From Pyrinomonadaceae bacterium (GTDB taxonomy: Bacteria; Acidobacteriota; Blastocatellia; Pyrinomonadales; Pyrinomonadaceae), in NCBI GenBank assembly GCA_036277115.1, contig DASUNM010000015.1:172451-236450 (forward strand): 64,000 bases of DNA. Direction: 5' to 3'. The position numbers and the translations under genes were made by a program. Below are positions 8,816-17,165 of this stretch, piece after piece. The notes below the pieces were generated by a model, which made no database searches, was not told where the DNA came from, and saw nothing but the letters and a program-made list of their open reading frames with translations. Every line of letters starts with the position of its first letter. Position 1 is the stretch's first letter.

Positions 8816-9424
8816 TTACCAGGGTAGCGCGTCCCAGATGCTGCCGCCTGAACGGCCGTGGCTTACACCGCGCGCGCGAACGATCGAAGCGGCGTCCACC
8901 AGCGAACGAAGCGGGACTTCGCCTGAGAAACTTTGGTCGAAGCGCTTTTCCGTAATAAATAACGGCAGGGTAAACGCGGAATCGAGATCGTAACGAAGCT
9001 GACCTCGATTAGTGAATGCCGACCACACCACCTCCGGAATCGAGCGCAAATGTACCGTCAGCGGCAGATTAACGCGCGATGCCCGCCGGCCGCCGACCTT
9101 CAGCGTGCCGTGATGAGTGCCCTCGATCACGTCGCGGTCCGCCAGGCGTAACCGATAATCGAAGTCCTTCAGACTCACCGGAATAAATCCGTTCGCGATG
9201 TCGAGGCCAACATTCAAGCTCGCCGTCTGATTACGAAAATCGATTGATTCGAGTGTAATTTCGCCGACTTTGATCTGAACATTAACGGCATCGCCGATGC
9301 GACCGATATCTTTGACGCCGCCGAGATCCGGCCAGCGCGTTTGGGCCGGCGTCATGACAAACGCAAACAGCAAAAAAGCTGTCGCCGCCAGGGCAAACGG
9401 AACGATTTTTCCTGAATTCATCAT
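8816..9424 (-). CDS. LEA type 2 (WHy-domain) family exported protein
   Basis: The start is set at Met 14 or 15 of the longer frame (ATG at 9424 or 9421), because it begins a clean signal peptide ('MMNSGKIVPFALAATAFLLFAF') and follows AGGA about 10 nt upstream; the frame extends to 9463 with polar residues. Residues ~55-165 resemble the LEA2/WHy beta-sandwich: 'VKVGEITLESIDFRNQTASLNVGLDIANGF' followed by 'LRLADRDVIEGTHHGTL' and 'VNLPLTVHL'. Such domains bind water, lipids or proteins and are common in desiccation-tolerant bacteria; a role in envelope stress is inference. Total length is about 202 residues. It is convergent with the OmpA-like gene. Confidence 0.7.
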   Translation of the reverse strand: MMNSGKIVPFALAATAFLLFAFVMTPAQTRWPDLGGVKDIGRIGDAVNVQIKVGEITLESIDFRNQTASLNVGLDIANGFIPVSLKDFDYRLRLADRDVIEGTHHGTLKVGGRRASRVNLPLTVHLRSIPEVVWSAFTNRGQLRYDLDSAFTLPLFITEKRFDQSFSGEVPLRSLVDAASIVRARGVSHGRSGGSIWDALPW

Positions 9425-9690
9425 CGGCTTTTTCCTACTTTCGTTCAGGCTCAGGTCGGGCATTGTCCACTAAAACAAGCTGTGTGCCATTAGATAGAGA
9501 AAGAGGTCGCGCCGAAAACGTAATTCAACTGCGGGTGCAATCGACGGCCGGGCCTGGCCGCCACACACCGAATCGGTGATCTGTCGACTGAATCGTGCAA
9601 CCGCAATTGCACGCGATCTTGTACTTGACTCTGACTACTCAGAACGGCTATTTAACACGCCACCGTCGCGGCAAGGCCGCAATCCAGAAC

Positions 9691-9933
9691 ATGGAAGAGA
9701 AACTAAGCTTCGTCCAGCGTTTGATTCGATCCCTTCCCGGAAACTGGGCAAGCGACATGGAAGCTGAATCGCGCAAGTGGATCGCGAGCTGCCGCGAATG
9801 CGGCTTCGAAAAATCACTGTGGGAGCATGGCGGCGTCAGGTGGAAAGCGGCCGGGTCGCCAAGCACTCGACTGGTCTGCGATCAGTGTGGCCGGATTACC
9901 TGGCAGCAGTTAAATTATCGCGATCCGAAGTAA
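9691..9933 (+). CDS. Small zinc-ribbon protein
   Basis: An 80-residue protein starting at the ATG at 9691 ('MEEKLSFVQRLI'). It carries two Cys pairs, 'CRECG' near residue 34 and 'CDQCG' near residue 66, spaced as in a treble-clef or rubredoxin-like zinc ribbon, with conserved Trp residues between ('LWEHGGVRWKAAG'). The longer in-frame start at 9595 would add Arg/His-rich, unlike residues. There is no signal peptide. The partner is unknown. It lies 47 nt upstream of the beta-lactamase-family gene on the same strand. The ordered Cys spacing and Trp motif support a real gene. Confidence 0.65.
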   Translation: MEEKLSFVQRLIRSLPGNWASDMEAESRKWIASCRECGFEKSLWEHGGVRWKAAGSPSTRLVCDQCGRITWQQLNYRDPK

Positions 9934-9980
9934 GCCCGCGCGATTGTTAACTTTAATTCTCTCGAAGCGTTATTAAACTT

Positions 9981-11405
9981 ATGAACTTCACCATGAATCT
10001 GTTGTGGTTGCGCGTCATTAAAACCGCAATAGCCATCGCCTTCCTGGCCGCTGGCTTTAAAACAGTCGTATGTGCGCAGGATGCCACCAGCGCGCAAATC
10101 GACGAACTCGTTAAAACGGAGATGAAGCTACAGCGTATCCCCGGACTCTCACTCGCCGTAGTGAAGGACGGCCAGATCGTTCTGGCTAAGGGTTACGGCC
10201 TGGCGAATGTTGAGCACCAGGTGCCTGCAAAAGCCGAAACCATCTTTCAATCGGGATCCATGGGCAAACAGTTCACGGCGATGGCTGTCATGATGCTGGT
10301 GGAAGCGGGCAAAGTCAGTCTTTCGGATCCCATCACCAAATACTTCCCTGACTCGCCGGCCACCTGGAAGAACATTACTGTGCGGCATCTGCTTACGCAC
10401 ACGGCCGGCACGACGGATTACCCGCGCGATTTCGATTTCCGTCGCGATTACACGGAAGACGAATTGCTCAAGCGCGCCCAGCAGGTTCCGCTTGCCTTTC
10501 AACCTGGAGAAAAGTGGGCTTACAGCAACCTGGGATATGTCTTGCTTGGCATCTTGATTCACAAAGCGAGCGGCCAGTTCTACGGAGATTATTTGCAGGA
10601 GCGTGTGTTTCGGCCGTTGGGAATGACCACGGCCCGGATCATTAGCGAAGCCGACATTGTGCCGAATCGCGCCGCCGGTTATCAGCTCTTGCAAGGCCAG
10701 CTAAAAAACCAGAACTGGGTTTCACCGACTTTGAATACAACCGCGGATGGCGCGCTCTATCTCACGGTGTTCGACGTGGCCAAGTGGGACGCGGCGCTCT
10801 ACACCGAAAAGCTGGTTAAGAAAGAAAGCCTCGTGGCCATGTGGACGCCCGTCAAGCTGAACAACGGGAAGAGTGAGAAATACGGTTTCGGCTGGGCCGT
10901 GAGTGATGTTCGCGGCCACCGCTTAATTGACCATGGCGGAACGTGGCAGGGATTCAAGTCTTACATCGCTCGTTATGTTGACGACAAATTGACGGTGATT
11001 GTGTTCGCGAACCTGCGGCAGGCGAACCCTTCACGCATCGCACAGAAAGTCGCCGGCATTTACCACGCCGACTTAGCGCCGCCCGTTGCCGAAGCCATCG
11101 CAGACAAAGAGCCTGCGGTCACTGCGCGGGCAAAAGAGATCGTTCGCAAAGCTACCGAAGGCTCGTTAGACGCAAGTTTGTTTACGCCCGAAGCCTGGCC
11201 ACAAATTTCGCGTGGCGCCGCTGACGCCAGTGCGTTCCTGAAAAACTACGGCCCGTTAAGCAACATCGAACTGCTCGCGGCCACCGAACAGAACGGCAAT
11301 CGCGTCTACCGTTATCGGCTTAAGTATCAGGACGGCAACGTTGTGTTTGGAATGACGCTGAAACCTGACGGGAAGATCGTGCGCTTGAATATTAACCCGG
11401 AGTAA
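9981..11405 (+). CDS. Serine beta-lactamase-family hydrolase (class C/DD-peptidase fold), exported
   Basis: A 474-residue protein with an N-terminal signal peptide (start ATG 9981, or ATG 9993 four codons later), cleaved near 'VVCAQD'. The Beta-lactamase (PF00144) domain covers ~35-355: catalytic 'SMGK' (S-x-x-K) near residue 94, 'YSN' near residue 182, and a 'HGG' triad-like motif near 320 ('LIDHGGTWQG'). A C-terminal domain (~385-474) is an NTF2- or DUF3471-like add-on. Members hydrolyse esters, amides or D-amino-acid peptides, so this is not evidence of antibiotic resistance. The adjacent downstream gene is a second member of the same superfamily, which suggests tandem acquisition or related substrates. 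Confidence 0.85.
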   Translation: MNFTMNLLWLRVIKTAIAIAFLAAGFKTVVCAQDATSAQIDELVKTEMKLQRIPGLSLAVVKDGQIVLAKGYGLANVEHQVPAKAETIFQSGSMGKQFTAMAVMMLVEAGKVSLSDPITKYFPDSPATWKNITVRHLLTHTAGTTDYPRDFDFRRDYTEDELLKRAQQVPLAFQPGEKWAYSNLGYVLLGILIHKASGQFYGDYLQERVFRPLGMTTARIISEADIVPNRAAGYQLLQGQLKNQNWVSPTLNTTADGALYLTVFDVAKWDAALYTEKLVKKESLVAMWTPVKLNNGKSEKYGFGWAVSDVRGHRLIDHGGTWQGFKSYIARYVDDKLTVIVFANLRQANPSRIAQKVAGIYHADLAPPVAEAIADKEPAVTARAKEIVRKATEGSLDASLFTPEAWPQISRGAADASAFLKNYGPLSNIELLAATEQNGNRVYRYRLKYQDGNVVFGMTLKPDGKIVRLNINPE

Positions 11406-11479
11406 ACCGCACGGCCTGACTGCGTAGCAGCGAAGCTAAATCTGCTCCACTTTCCCTTGCTGACCAGGAGGATTAATTC

Positions 11480-13309
11480 ATGAAATCGTCTCGACGCCGT
11501 TTAGCGAACGTTGTCGCGTTCGCACTTCTCTTCGCTTTCTTATCCTTGCCGGTCAAGGCGCAGGGTCCGGCCACGACGCCACCGCTTGACGTCAATCAAA
11601 AGCTTGCCGGCTTTGACGCGTTCATGGAAAAAACTTTGAAGGATTGGAACGCCCCGGGCATCGGCGTCGGTATTGTCGTCGGCGACAAACTCGTTTTCGC
11701 GAAAGGCTATGGCTATCGCGATTACGAGAAGAAGTTGCCAATCACCGCCAACACCATGTTCCCGATCGCCTCGAACACCAAACTGTTTACCGCCGTCGGC
11801 GCGGGGTTGCTGGTTGAAGAAGGCAAACTGACATGGGACCGCCCGATCAAGGAATCTGTGCCCACGATTCAGTTCTACGACAGCTACCTCAACAACTCGA
11901 TTACTCTGCGCGACATGCTGGCGCATCGCACGGGCATCACGCGGCACGATTCAATCTGGTACAAATCCGATTACTCTACGAAACAGCTTTTTGAACGGCT
12001 GAAATATCTCGAGCCGAAGGAATCGCCGCGCCAGTTGTTCCTCTACAACAACATGATGTACGCAGGTGTCGGGTACGCGACTGAGCTTCAGTCAGGCAAG
12101 CCCTGGACGCAGTTCGTGCGCGAAAGAATTTTTCAACCGCTCGAAATGAAAAGCAGCGGCTTCACGATCAGCGAGATGCTGAAGCAACCCGACTATGGAG
12201 TTCCCTTCACCGAACGCCGCGACTCGTTCGATCTCTACAAGATTCCGTATTACGAAGACACCGACGGGCTCGCAGCGGCCGGCGCCATCGTCTCGAACAT
12301 CGAAGACCTTTCGCACTGGCTCATCGCTTTGATGAACAACGGCAAGTACAACGGTAAGCAAGTGCTGCCGGCGAAGGTGCTGCAAGCCACGCTGGAACCG
12401 GCGATCGCGCTGCCGAACACGGGCGCGCAAACGCGCGGCTGGTGGGAGGTTCTGAATCAGGCATATGGCATGGGGCGTTGGACGGCTTCGTATCGCGGCC
12501 GCTTCGTCACGTTTCACGGTGGCGACCTGCCGGGTTTTCACTCGCAGGTCTCGTTCATGCCGAACGAACGCATCGGCGTGATTGTCTTTGTCATCGGCAA
12601 TCACCCGGCGCCGCTTTACAACCCCATCAGCTGGAACGTATACGAGCGTCTGCTCGGGATGGAAGAGACGCCGTGGACGCAAAGGCTGCTGGACATTCGA
12701 CTGCGGAACAAGAAAGCGGGCGCGGAAGCGCGCAAGCAGGAAGGCGCCGGCCGCGTGGCCGATACCAAGCCTTCGCACGCGCTCGCGGATTACGTTGGTG
12801 AGTACGACCATCCGTCATACGGCAGTGTGAAGATCGGAATGAAAGACAACGCGCTGCAGTTTGAGTTTCACAAGATCAAGCTGCCACTGACGCACTTTCA
12901 TTACGATCGCTTCGATTCGCCGAATGACGAGGAAGAGGGCAAGTGGTCGGTGAACTTCGCCACGAATCCGCAGGGCGACATCGATAAGGCGACGATGTCA
13001 CTCGACGAAGCGGAAGTTACCTTCGTGCGCAAGCCGGCGGCCCTCGATGCAGCAGCCGGGCAACGCCTCTCAGGCACTTACGAGACACCAAGCGGCGCAA
13101 AATTTCAGGTGGTGTTCCGTCCTGACGGAATGCTTTACGTCGTGCGCATTGGCGCGCCGGATCAGAAACTGATTCCTTACAAAGGACTGAGATTCCGCAT
13201 CCCGGAATTCGCGGACGTGATCATCGAGTTCGTGGAAGAGGGCGGCCAGATTACGGGACTCAGACAAATCACACCTGGCGGTGTGTTTCTGTCGAAGCGA
13301 GTCCAATAG
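11480..13309 (+). CDS. Serine beta-lactamase-family hydrolase with C-terminal DUF3471-like domain
   Basis: A 609-residue exported protein with a strong ribosome site (AGGAGG, 9 nt before the ATG). Signal peptide ~1-29. Catalytic domain ~35-385 with 'SNTK' (S-x-x-K) near residue 99, 'YNN' (the Tyr-x-Asn motif) near residue 193 and 'FHGGDLPGF' near residue 346. Residues ~430-600 form a two-part beta domain ('LADYVGEYDHPSYGSVKIG', 'LSGTYETPSGAKF') like the DUF3471/lipocalin-like tails of this family. It starts 74 nt after the preceding superfamily member. The two catalytic domains are only distantly alike, so this is not a recent duplication. Substrate unknown; periplasmic or secreted. Confidence 0.87.
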   Translation: MKSSRRRLANVVAFALLFAFLSLPVKAQGPATTPPLDVNQKLAGFDAFMEKTLKDWNAPGIGVGIVVGDKLVFAKGYGYRDYEKKLPITANTMFPIASNTKLFTAVGAGLLVEEGKLTWDRPIKESVPTIQFYDSYLNNSITLRDMLAHRTGITRHDSIWYKSDYSTKQLFERLKYLEPKESPRQLFLYNNMMYAGVGYATELQSGKPWTQFVRERIFQPLEMKSSGFTISEMLKQPDYGVPFTERRDSFDLYKIPYYEDTDGLAAAGAIVSNIEDLSHWLIALMNNGKYNGKQVLPAKVLQATLEPAIALPNTGAQTRGWWEVLNQAYGMGRWTASYRGRFVTFHGGDLPGFHSQVSFMPNERIGVIVFVIGNHPAPLYNPISWNVYERLLGMEETPWTQRLLDIRLRNKKAGAEARKQEGAGRVADTKPSHALADYVGEYDHPSYGSVKIGMKDNALQFEFHKIKLPLTHFHYDRFDSPNDEEEGKWSVNFATNPQGDIDKATMSLDEAEVTFVRKPAALDAAAGQRLSGTYETPSGAKFQVVFRPDGMLYVVRIGAPDQKLIPYKGLRFRIPEFADVIIEFVEEGGQITGLRQITPGGVFLSKRVQ

Positions 13310-13472
13310 AGCGGTTTACGCGAAGGCGTGAGAGAAGGTGCCAGGGGTAAGCGAGCGCAGCGCGGGTCCCCAGTGGAGCATCTCCGCTGGGGTGCTAGTT
13401 GCGACACCCCTGGATCAGTTTGGGTAAGAAAGTCCCGCCCTGAAGGGGCGGTAGCCCGAGAGCTGACACCCT
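13310..13472. repeat. Intergenic palindromic repeat region
   Basis: The region holds stacked short inverted repeats: AGGGGTAAGCGAGCGCAGCG pairs loosely with ACACCCCTGG further on, CCCCAGTGGAGC pairs with CTCCGCTGGGG, and CCCGCCCTGAAGGGGCGG forms a hairpin. The layout is that of a composite dispersed repeat or decayed MITE rather than a gene. Confidence 0.55.
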
Positions 13473-13877
13473 ATGAACGTCAAGAAACTAACACCAATCC
13501 TGAACGTCTCGAATATCGTTGAGAGCTTCGAGTGGTTTGCAAAAATCGGATGGGAAAAAGGTTGGGACTGGGGCGACCCGCCCACTTTCGGTGGGGTCTG
13601 CAATGGCAAGACTGAGATCTTTCTTTGTCAGGGCGGCCAGGGATCGCGCGGTGGGCCGATGCCGCAATTCGTCGGCGACGATGAAACCGGTGGCACCTGG
13701 ATGAGTTGGTGGTTGGAATCACCGGCCGCCGTTGACGAAGCGTATCAACTGGCGTTGAAGCATGGAATCACGGTCACAATGCCACCGACCGACGAGCCAT
13801 GGAATGTGCGCGAGTTTCACTTGCGGCATCCCGATGGACACACGTTTCGGGTGAGCGCGGGACTTGAAAAAGAATAA
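13473..13877 (+). CDS. VOC (glyoxalase/bleomycin-resistance) superfamily protein
   Basis: A 134-residue single-domain protein with paired beta-alpha-beta-beta-beta units: 'LTPILNVSNIVESFEWFAKIGWE' at the N-terminus and 'VREFHLRHPDGHTFRVSAG' at the C-terminus. The metal-site Glu expected near the end is not clear ('HLRHPDGHTF'), and an internal 'GGPMPQFVGDDETGGTWMSWW' segment resembles VOC proteins annotated as bleomycin-resistance-like. The start ATG follows GAGAG. It could be an isomerase, dioxygenase or binding protein; nothing in context fixes the substrate. A second VOC gene lies 217 nt downstream, separated by a dispersed palindrome. Confidence 0.82.
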   Translation: MNVKKLTPILNVSNIVESFEWFAKIGWEKGWDWGDPPTFGGVCNGKTEIFLCQGGQGSRGGPMPQFVGDDETGGTWMSWWLESPAAVDEAYQLALKHGITVTMPPTDEPWNVREFHLRHPDGHTFRVSAGLEKE

Positions 13878-13943
13878 TGCGCTGCTTTCGGAACTCTTGA
13901 AGTAGCGTAGTCATTCACAAACGCGCTGTGTCTCTGTGAAATG

Positions 13944-13998
13944 CTCTGTGTCTCTGTGGTGAGTTTCGTTTAGATCTTTTCACCACAGAGGCACCGAG
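13944..13998. repeat. Dispersed palindromic repeat, copy 1 (CACAGAG family)
   Basis: CTCTGTGTCTCTGTGGTGA (13944-13962) faces its near-complement TCACCACAGAGGCACCGAG (13980-13998) across a 17-nt loop. A second copy with the same arms lies at 60971-61023. Confidence 0.7.
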
Positions 13999-14094
13999 GA
14001 TGCATTGAGACACGGAGAAGGAAAAAATAACACGACCGGCCGGACCACTCACGGGGGCTCCACCTGGGAAATGCGTCGATTGCCGAGTAGTCTC

Positions 14095-14475
14095 ATGAAA
14101 GCAGTCTTCAAACGCGCTGTACCATACGCCGAGGATGCTATGAATCTACCGGTCGCAAACGTAGAGGCTGCCATTCCCTTTTACGAGAAGACCTTCAATT
14201 TTCGCGTTGTCGGCAAACAAGACTCGCCGGTGAAGTCGGCGGTGCTGGCGCGCGATGAAATCCAGATCGGGCTGGCTGAAAACGGCGGCGACCCGACACA
14301 GGAAGGCTGCTACTTCGAAGTCGACAACGTTGAGTTCGCGTTTGAAGAAATCAAGGGTCGAAAACCGGCCGGGTCTGACCTCGAATTACAAATAGAGGGC
14401 AAGTGGTCGCAGCGCGTCTTTTTCGTCGTCGCACCGGACGGCCTCTGCTACATGATTGGCCAACCCCAATCGTGA
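14095..14475 (+). CDS. VOC superfamily protein
   Basis: About 126 residues from the ATG at 14095 ('MKAVFKRAVPYAEDAMNLPVANV'); a frame open from 14005 runs through the palindromic repeat and has unlike residues, so the longer start is unlikely. Typical VOC elements are 'LPVANVEAAIPFYEKTFNFRVVG' at the N-terminus and 'RVFFVVAPDGLCYMIGQ' at the C-terminus. Its layout is like that of glyoxalase-like or antibiotic-binding VOC proteins. It is followed after 5 nt by the DUF5990 gene, so the two are probably co-transcribed. Substrate unknown. Confidence 0.75.
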   Translation: MKAVFKRAVPYAEDAMNLPVANVEAAIPFYEKTFNFRVVGKQDSPVKSAVLARDEIQIGLAENGGDPTQEGCYFEVDNVEFAFEEIKGRKPAGSDLELQIEGKWSQRVFFVVAPDGLCYMIGQPQS

Positions 14476-14480
14476 TCGCC

Positions 14481-14951
14481 ATGGAGATTTCGCTGCGTAT
14501 CATTTTGAGAAAGCCAACCGCCGGCGTGGATTTCGGTCTGCAGAAAGGTCGCGGCAGCAAATACGAAGTCGTACAGAAGCAGCGCTCCACCGGAGAGAAT
14601 TTGAAGTTCGAATTTGCGGTGGGCGTGAAGACCGGCAAGGACGGTGCGCCTGATTTTTCCGGACCCTTCGTACAAGGAGCGCGCGGCGATCGCTACTTCT
14701 ACATCGACATCGGAACGTACGCCGGCCAGGAGAACACATGCTGGAGCCGTCGTTTGAAAGTTCCTCTCAGTTGCATCACCCCGGACTTGATCAACTCGAG
14801 CTCGACGCTGATAGCTGACATTCCCGGCACCGCGCGCGACGGCGGACCCAGCTGTGCTTATGCCTGGCTGAAGTGTCTTGATCGGCCGTGGCATTGGCGC
14901 CCGTCAGAACCCTCTGCTGCTGTTCCTCTGCCTTTGGGAGAGGTTAGGTGA
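14481..14951 (+). CDS. DUF5990 family protein with repeat-derived C-terminus
   Basis: The 156-residue protein starts at the ATG at 14481, five nt after the VOC stop. 'LRIILRKPTAGVDFGLQKGRG', 'NLKFEFAVGVKTG', 'GPFVQGARGDRYFYIDIGTYAGQ' and 'WSRRLKVPL' match the DUF5990 pattern as I know it, a small beta-rich domain of unknown function. The conserved part ends near residue 105. The last ~50 residues ('PSEPSAAVPLPLGEVR') are encoded partly by a dispersed GGGAGAGG repeat, which supplies the stop. The repeat therefore seems to have replaced or extended the original 3' end. Confidence 0.7.
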   Translation: MEISLRIILRKPTAGVDFGLQKGRGSKYEVVQKQRSTGENLKFEFAVGVKTGKDGAPDFSGPFVQGARGDRYFYIDIGTYAGQENTCWSRRLKVPLSCITPDLINSSSTLIADIPGTARDGGPSCAYAWLKCLDRPWHWRPSEPSAAVPLPLGEVR

Positions 14952-14957
14952 GGGTGC
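14928..14957. repeat. Dispersed CCTCT...GGGAGAGG repeat, copy 1
   Basis: CCTCTGCCTTTGGGAGAGG, followed by TTAGGTGAGGGTG, is a degenerate member of the CTCTCCC-family hairpins also found at 35617-35740 and 62841-62868. It overlaps the end of the DUF5990 gene. Confidence 0.55.
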
Positions 14958-15077
14958 GAAGCTTTAGCGGGTGGTTGAACTTCCGCTCCAGGTCGCAGAT
15001 GGTTAGATCAACCTCTAGCTATCTCGAAGAGTCGGGATTCTGACTTCACGCGAAGCCGTAAAGGTACGCACAGACAC

Positions 15078-16016
15078 GTGTGGAATCGCCGACAGTTTCT
15101 GGTGGGCTCAGCAGCGTTGGCTGGTTGTTCGGTGCTGCCCGCGAGCATCGACGCAGGCCAGCAGCAGCGAGGAACCCGCATCGTGCTGCTGGGCACGAAA
15201 GGCGGGCCGACGCTGGGCACGATTGGCCGGAGCATCTTCGCGACGCTCATCTTAATTAACGACGTTCCTTATTTAATCGATTGTGGCTATGGCGTCTCAC
15301 GACAGATGGTCACTGCGGGAGTCGCACTCAATCGTCTGCGCTACATCTTCATCACGCATCATCACTCCGATCACAACCTTGAGTACGGACCGCTGCTCTA
15401 CAATGCCTGGATCACCTCGCAACCAATTAAGATCGACACGTACGGACCGGCAGGCTTGCGCCAGCTTACCAGTGATTTCTTTGCGTATCAGAAGTTCGAC
15501 ATTGATACGCGTATTGCTGATGAAGGCTTGATAGATCCCCGGAAGCTCATCACGGCTCATGAATTTGACCGTCCGGGAGCCGTGATGGAGAACGCGGATG
15601 TGAGAGTCACCAGTTTACGTGTGCGCCATCCGCCGATCACGCAATCGTACGCTTATCGTTTCGATGCAAAAGATCGCTCGATTGTCATCTCCGGCGATAC
15701 CGCCTACCTGCCCGAACTCGCAGAGTTCGCCAAAGGCGCCGACGTGCTAACTCACGAAGTGATGTACCTGCCGGCCATCGATAAATTGATTCGACAGAAT
15801 GCGGGCGCGACGCGCCTGCGCGAACATCTGCTTGCTTCACATACCTCGACGGAAGACGTCGGTCGAATCGCGGCCCGGGCCGGCGTCAAGACACTCGTGT
15901 TAACTCACTTTGTGCCGGGCAACGATCCTTCAGTCACCGACGAGCAGTGGTCGGAAGGTGTGCGCAAACATTTCAAGGGGCGGATCATTGTTGGGAAGGA
16001 CTTGATGGAAATCTAG
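15078..16016 (+). CDS. Tat-exported MBL-fold metallo-hydrolase
   Basis: A 312-residue protein whose GTG start opens a twin-arginine signal ('NRRQFLVGSAALAGCSVLP'); the Cys could alternatively be lipidated. The metallo-beta-lactamase fold follows: 'HHHSDH' (H-x-H-x-D-H zinc ligands) near residue 94, 'RHPP' near residue 188, 'SGDTAY' (bridging Asp) near residue 212, and 'THFVPG' (last His) near residue 277. The layout fits the RNase Z-like/AtsA arylsulfatase-type branch of MBL proteins. It is probably a periplasmic zinc hydrolase of unknown substrate. No ribosome site is obvious, but the Tat motif fits this start well. A bidirectional terminator follows. Confidence 0.87.
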   Translation: MWNRRQFLVGSAALAGCSVLPASIDAGQQQRGTRIVLLGTKGGPTLGTIGRSIFATLILINDVPYLIDCGYGVSRQMVTAGVALNRLRYIFITHHHSDHNLEYGPLLYNAWITSQPIKIDTYGPAGLRQLTSDFFAYQKFDIDTRIADEGLIDPRKLITAHEFDRPGAVMENADVRVTSLRVRHPPITQSYAYRFDAKDRSIVISGDTAYLPELAEFAKGADVLTHEVMYLPAIDKLIRQNAGATRLREHLLASHTSTEDVGRIAARAGVKTLVLTHFVPGNDPSVTDEQWSEGVRKHFKGRIIVGKDLMEI

Positions 16017-16060
16017 TGCGCACACGCTCACGCGCAGTCGAAGAACCAATGTAACATGCA

Positions 16061-16090
16061 AAAAGGCCTCGCATTTAAGCGAGGCCTTTT
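16061..16090. terminator. Bidirectional rho-independent terminator
   Basis: A perfect 12-bp stem, AAAAGGCCTCGC (16061-16072) with GCGAGGCCTTTT (16079-16090), around a 6-nt loop gives a T-run on either strand between the convergent MBL and collagen-like genes. Confidence 0.9.
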
Positions 16091-16113
16091 GCGTTGGCGA
16101 AAGATGTCTAAGG

Positions 16114-16890
16114 CTACTTCGGCAGCAGACTGCACTTGCTTTCCAAAAAGCCCCCGACCATGAAGTTTGCTCCCACGACAATCGGCTGGTTCGAGGTGAC
16201 GCGTACTGCAACGGACACGTTGGCCTCAGTAGTGGGAGAGCTGCCAGATGTCGGCATCGTCCAAGAAACATCGCGGGTATGACCGGCCGCTAGCGGTACA
16301 GTCGCGCCGTCGGCGTCGCCCGGGTAAGTTTCGCTGGCTGTACCAGGTATCGCCGTACCGACGAGGTTAACGCCAGTGCCATTCAGGATATTGACGGATA
16401 CATCCGCACCACTGGAACTGCCGTTAAAAACATACAGATCCAGACGTTGATTACCGATAGTGTTCGGACGGTGTGCTGCCATGCATATCCAAACATACGG
16501 CGCTCCTCCTGATGAAGGCCCTGGCGGACCCGTCGGGCCGGTTGGGCCTGTTGGACCGGTTGGACCGGTTGGACCGGTTGGACCGGTTGGACCTGTGGGG
16601 CCGGTGGGACCTGTCGGACCGGTCGGTCCCGTTGGGCCGGTTGGGCCAGTTGGGCCGGTTGGGCCGGTTGGGCCCGGAGGCCCTTCTTCATTCCAACTTA
16701 TGCGGGTTTCATTGTTGTGACACGCCGTGCTCGCATCCACTAATCGCATCCCTCCGTTGCCGGGATTGATACAAGCTTCGAACACCGCAGCATTGTTCGT
16801 GGCCAACTTTGCGATCGGCACCGACAGCACCAGTAAAGCAACGCCGACCAAACCGGCCACCACACTACGGCGCACGAGATTCTTAGTCAT
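16114..16890 (-). CDS. Collagen-like (Gly-Pro-Thr repeat) exported protein
   Basis: The start is the ATG at 16890, preceded by GGAGAC; an upstream frame to 16914 lacks its own site. Length 258 residues. A membrane-spanning or signal segment (~8-30) is followed by a short head with two Cys, then 19 Gly-X-Y triplets, 16 of them Gly-Pro-Thr, and a C-terminal beta domain of about 129 residues ('[20 protein letters not shown]'). Pro in X and Thr in Y favours a trimeric triple helix stabilised by Thr (possibly glycosylated), with the C-terminal domain as trimer cap, as in BclA-like proteins. It is likely a surface filament or adhesin. It has its own promoter and terminator, so it is a single-gene unit. 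Confidence 0.82.
   Translation of the reverse strand: MTKNLVRRSVVAGLVGVALLVLSVPIAKLATNNAAVFEACINPGNGGMRLVDASTACHNNETRISWNEEGPPGPTGPTGPTGPTGPTGPTGPTGPTGPTGPTGPTGPTGPTGPTGPTGPTGPPGPSSGGAPYVWICMAAHRPNTIGNQRLDLYVFNGSSSGADVSVNILNGTGVNLVGTAIPGTASETYPGDADGATVPLAAGHTRDVSWTMPTSGSSPTTEANVSVAVRVTSNQPIVVGANFMVGGFLESKCSLLPK
16513..16683. repeat. 9-bp tandem repeat encoding the Gly-Pro-Thr tract
   Basis: About 19 imperfect 9-bp units (plus-strand unit GGACCGGTT or variants GGGCCGGTT, GGACCTGTC) encode the collagen triplets on the minus strand. The unit number is liable to change by slippage. Confidence 0.9.
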
Positions 16891-16968
16891 TTGTAGTCTC
16901 CTTCCAGGGGGCATTTCCAGCCGCCTCTCTGCATTGAAAGTGGAAAAATCGGTAAGGGGGGAGCAGTG

Positions 16969-16997
16969 AATCTATGACGGCGAGGTTAAGCTGTCAA
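16969..16997 (-). promoter_or_regulatory. Sigma-70-type promoter for the collagen-like gene
   Basis: Minus strand: TTGACA (16997-16992), 17-nt spacer, TAGATT (16974-16969), about 80 nt upstream of the ATG at 16890. The -35 is a perfect consensus. Confidence 0.65.
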
Positions 16998-17089
16998 TAT
17001 TTTTAGTACGGCCGCCGCGAATTACTTCCCGGGCGGCCCAGCGAAAGGAATATGCCGCTACTACTTCTGGTAACAAACGTTCGGCGATA

Positions 17090-17117
17090 TTGTTGAGAAC
17101 AGATTGGGTTATATAAT
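17090..17117 (+). promoter_or_regulatory. Putative promoter for the DUF5995 gene
   Basis: TTGTTG (17090-17095), a 16-nt spacer and a perfect TATAAT (17112-17117) lie about 50 nt upstream of the ATG at 17166. Confidence 0.55.
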
Positions 17118-17165
17118 TGCGCCGCGCCTTAGCGATTGCCCATCAGCCCAAAGGAGCTATCTCCC

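Noticed and set aside
9981..13309. Antibiotic-resistance beta-lactamases
   Set aside because: Both have the broad serine beta-lactamase-family fold (PF00144), but with accessory domains typical of esterases and DD-peptidase-like proteins; nothing shows drug hydrolysis.
16513..16683. Regular 9-bp repeats that look CRISPR-like, with a long open frame on the opposite strand
   Set aside because: The units are contiguous with no spacers and encode Gly-X-Y on the minus strand; the opposite-strand Gly-Pro-Val frame is the mirror of this.
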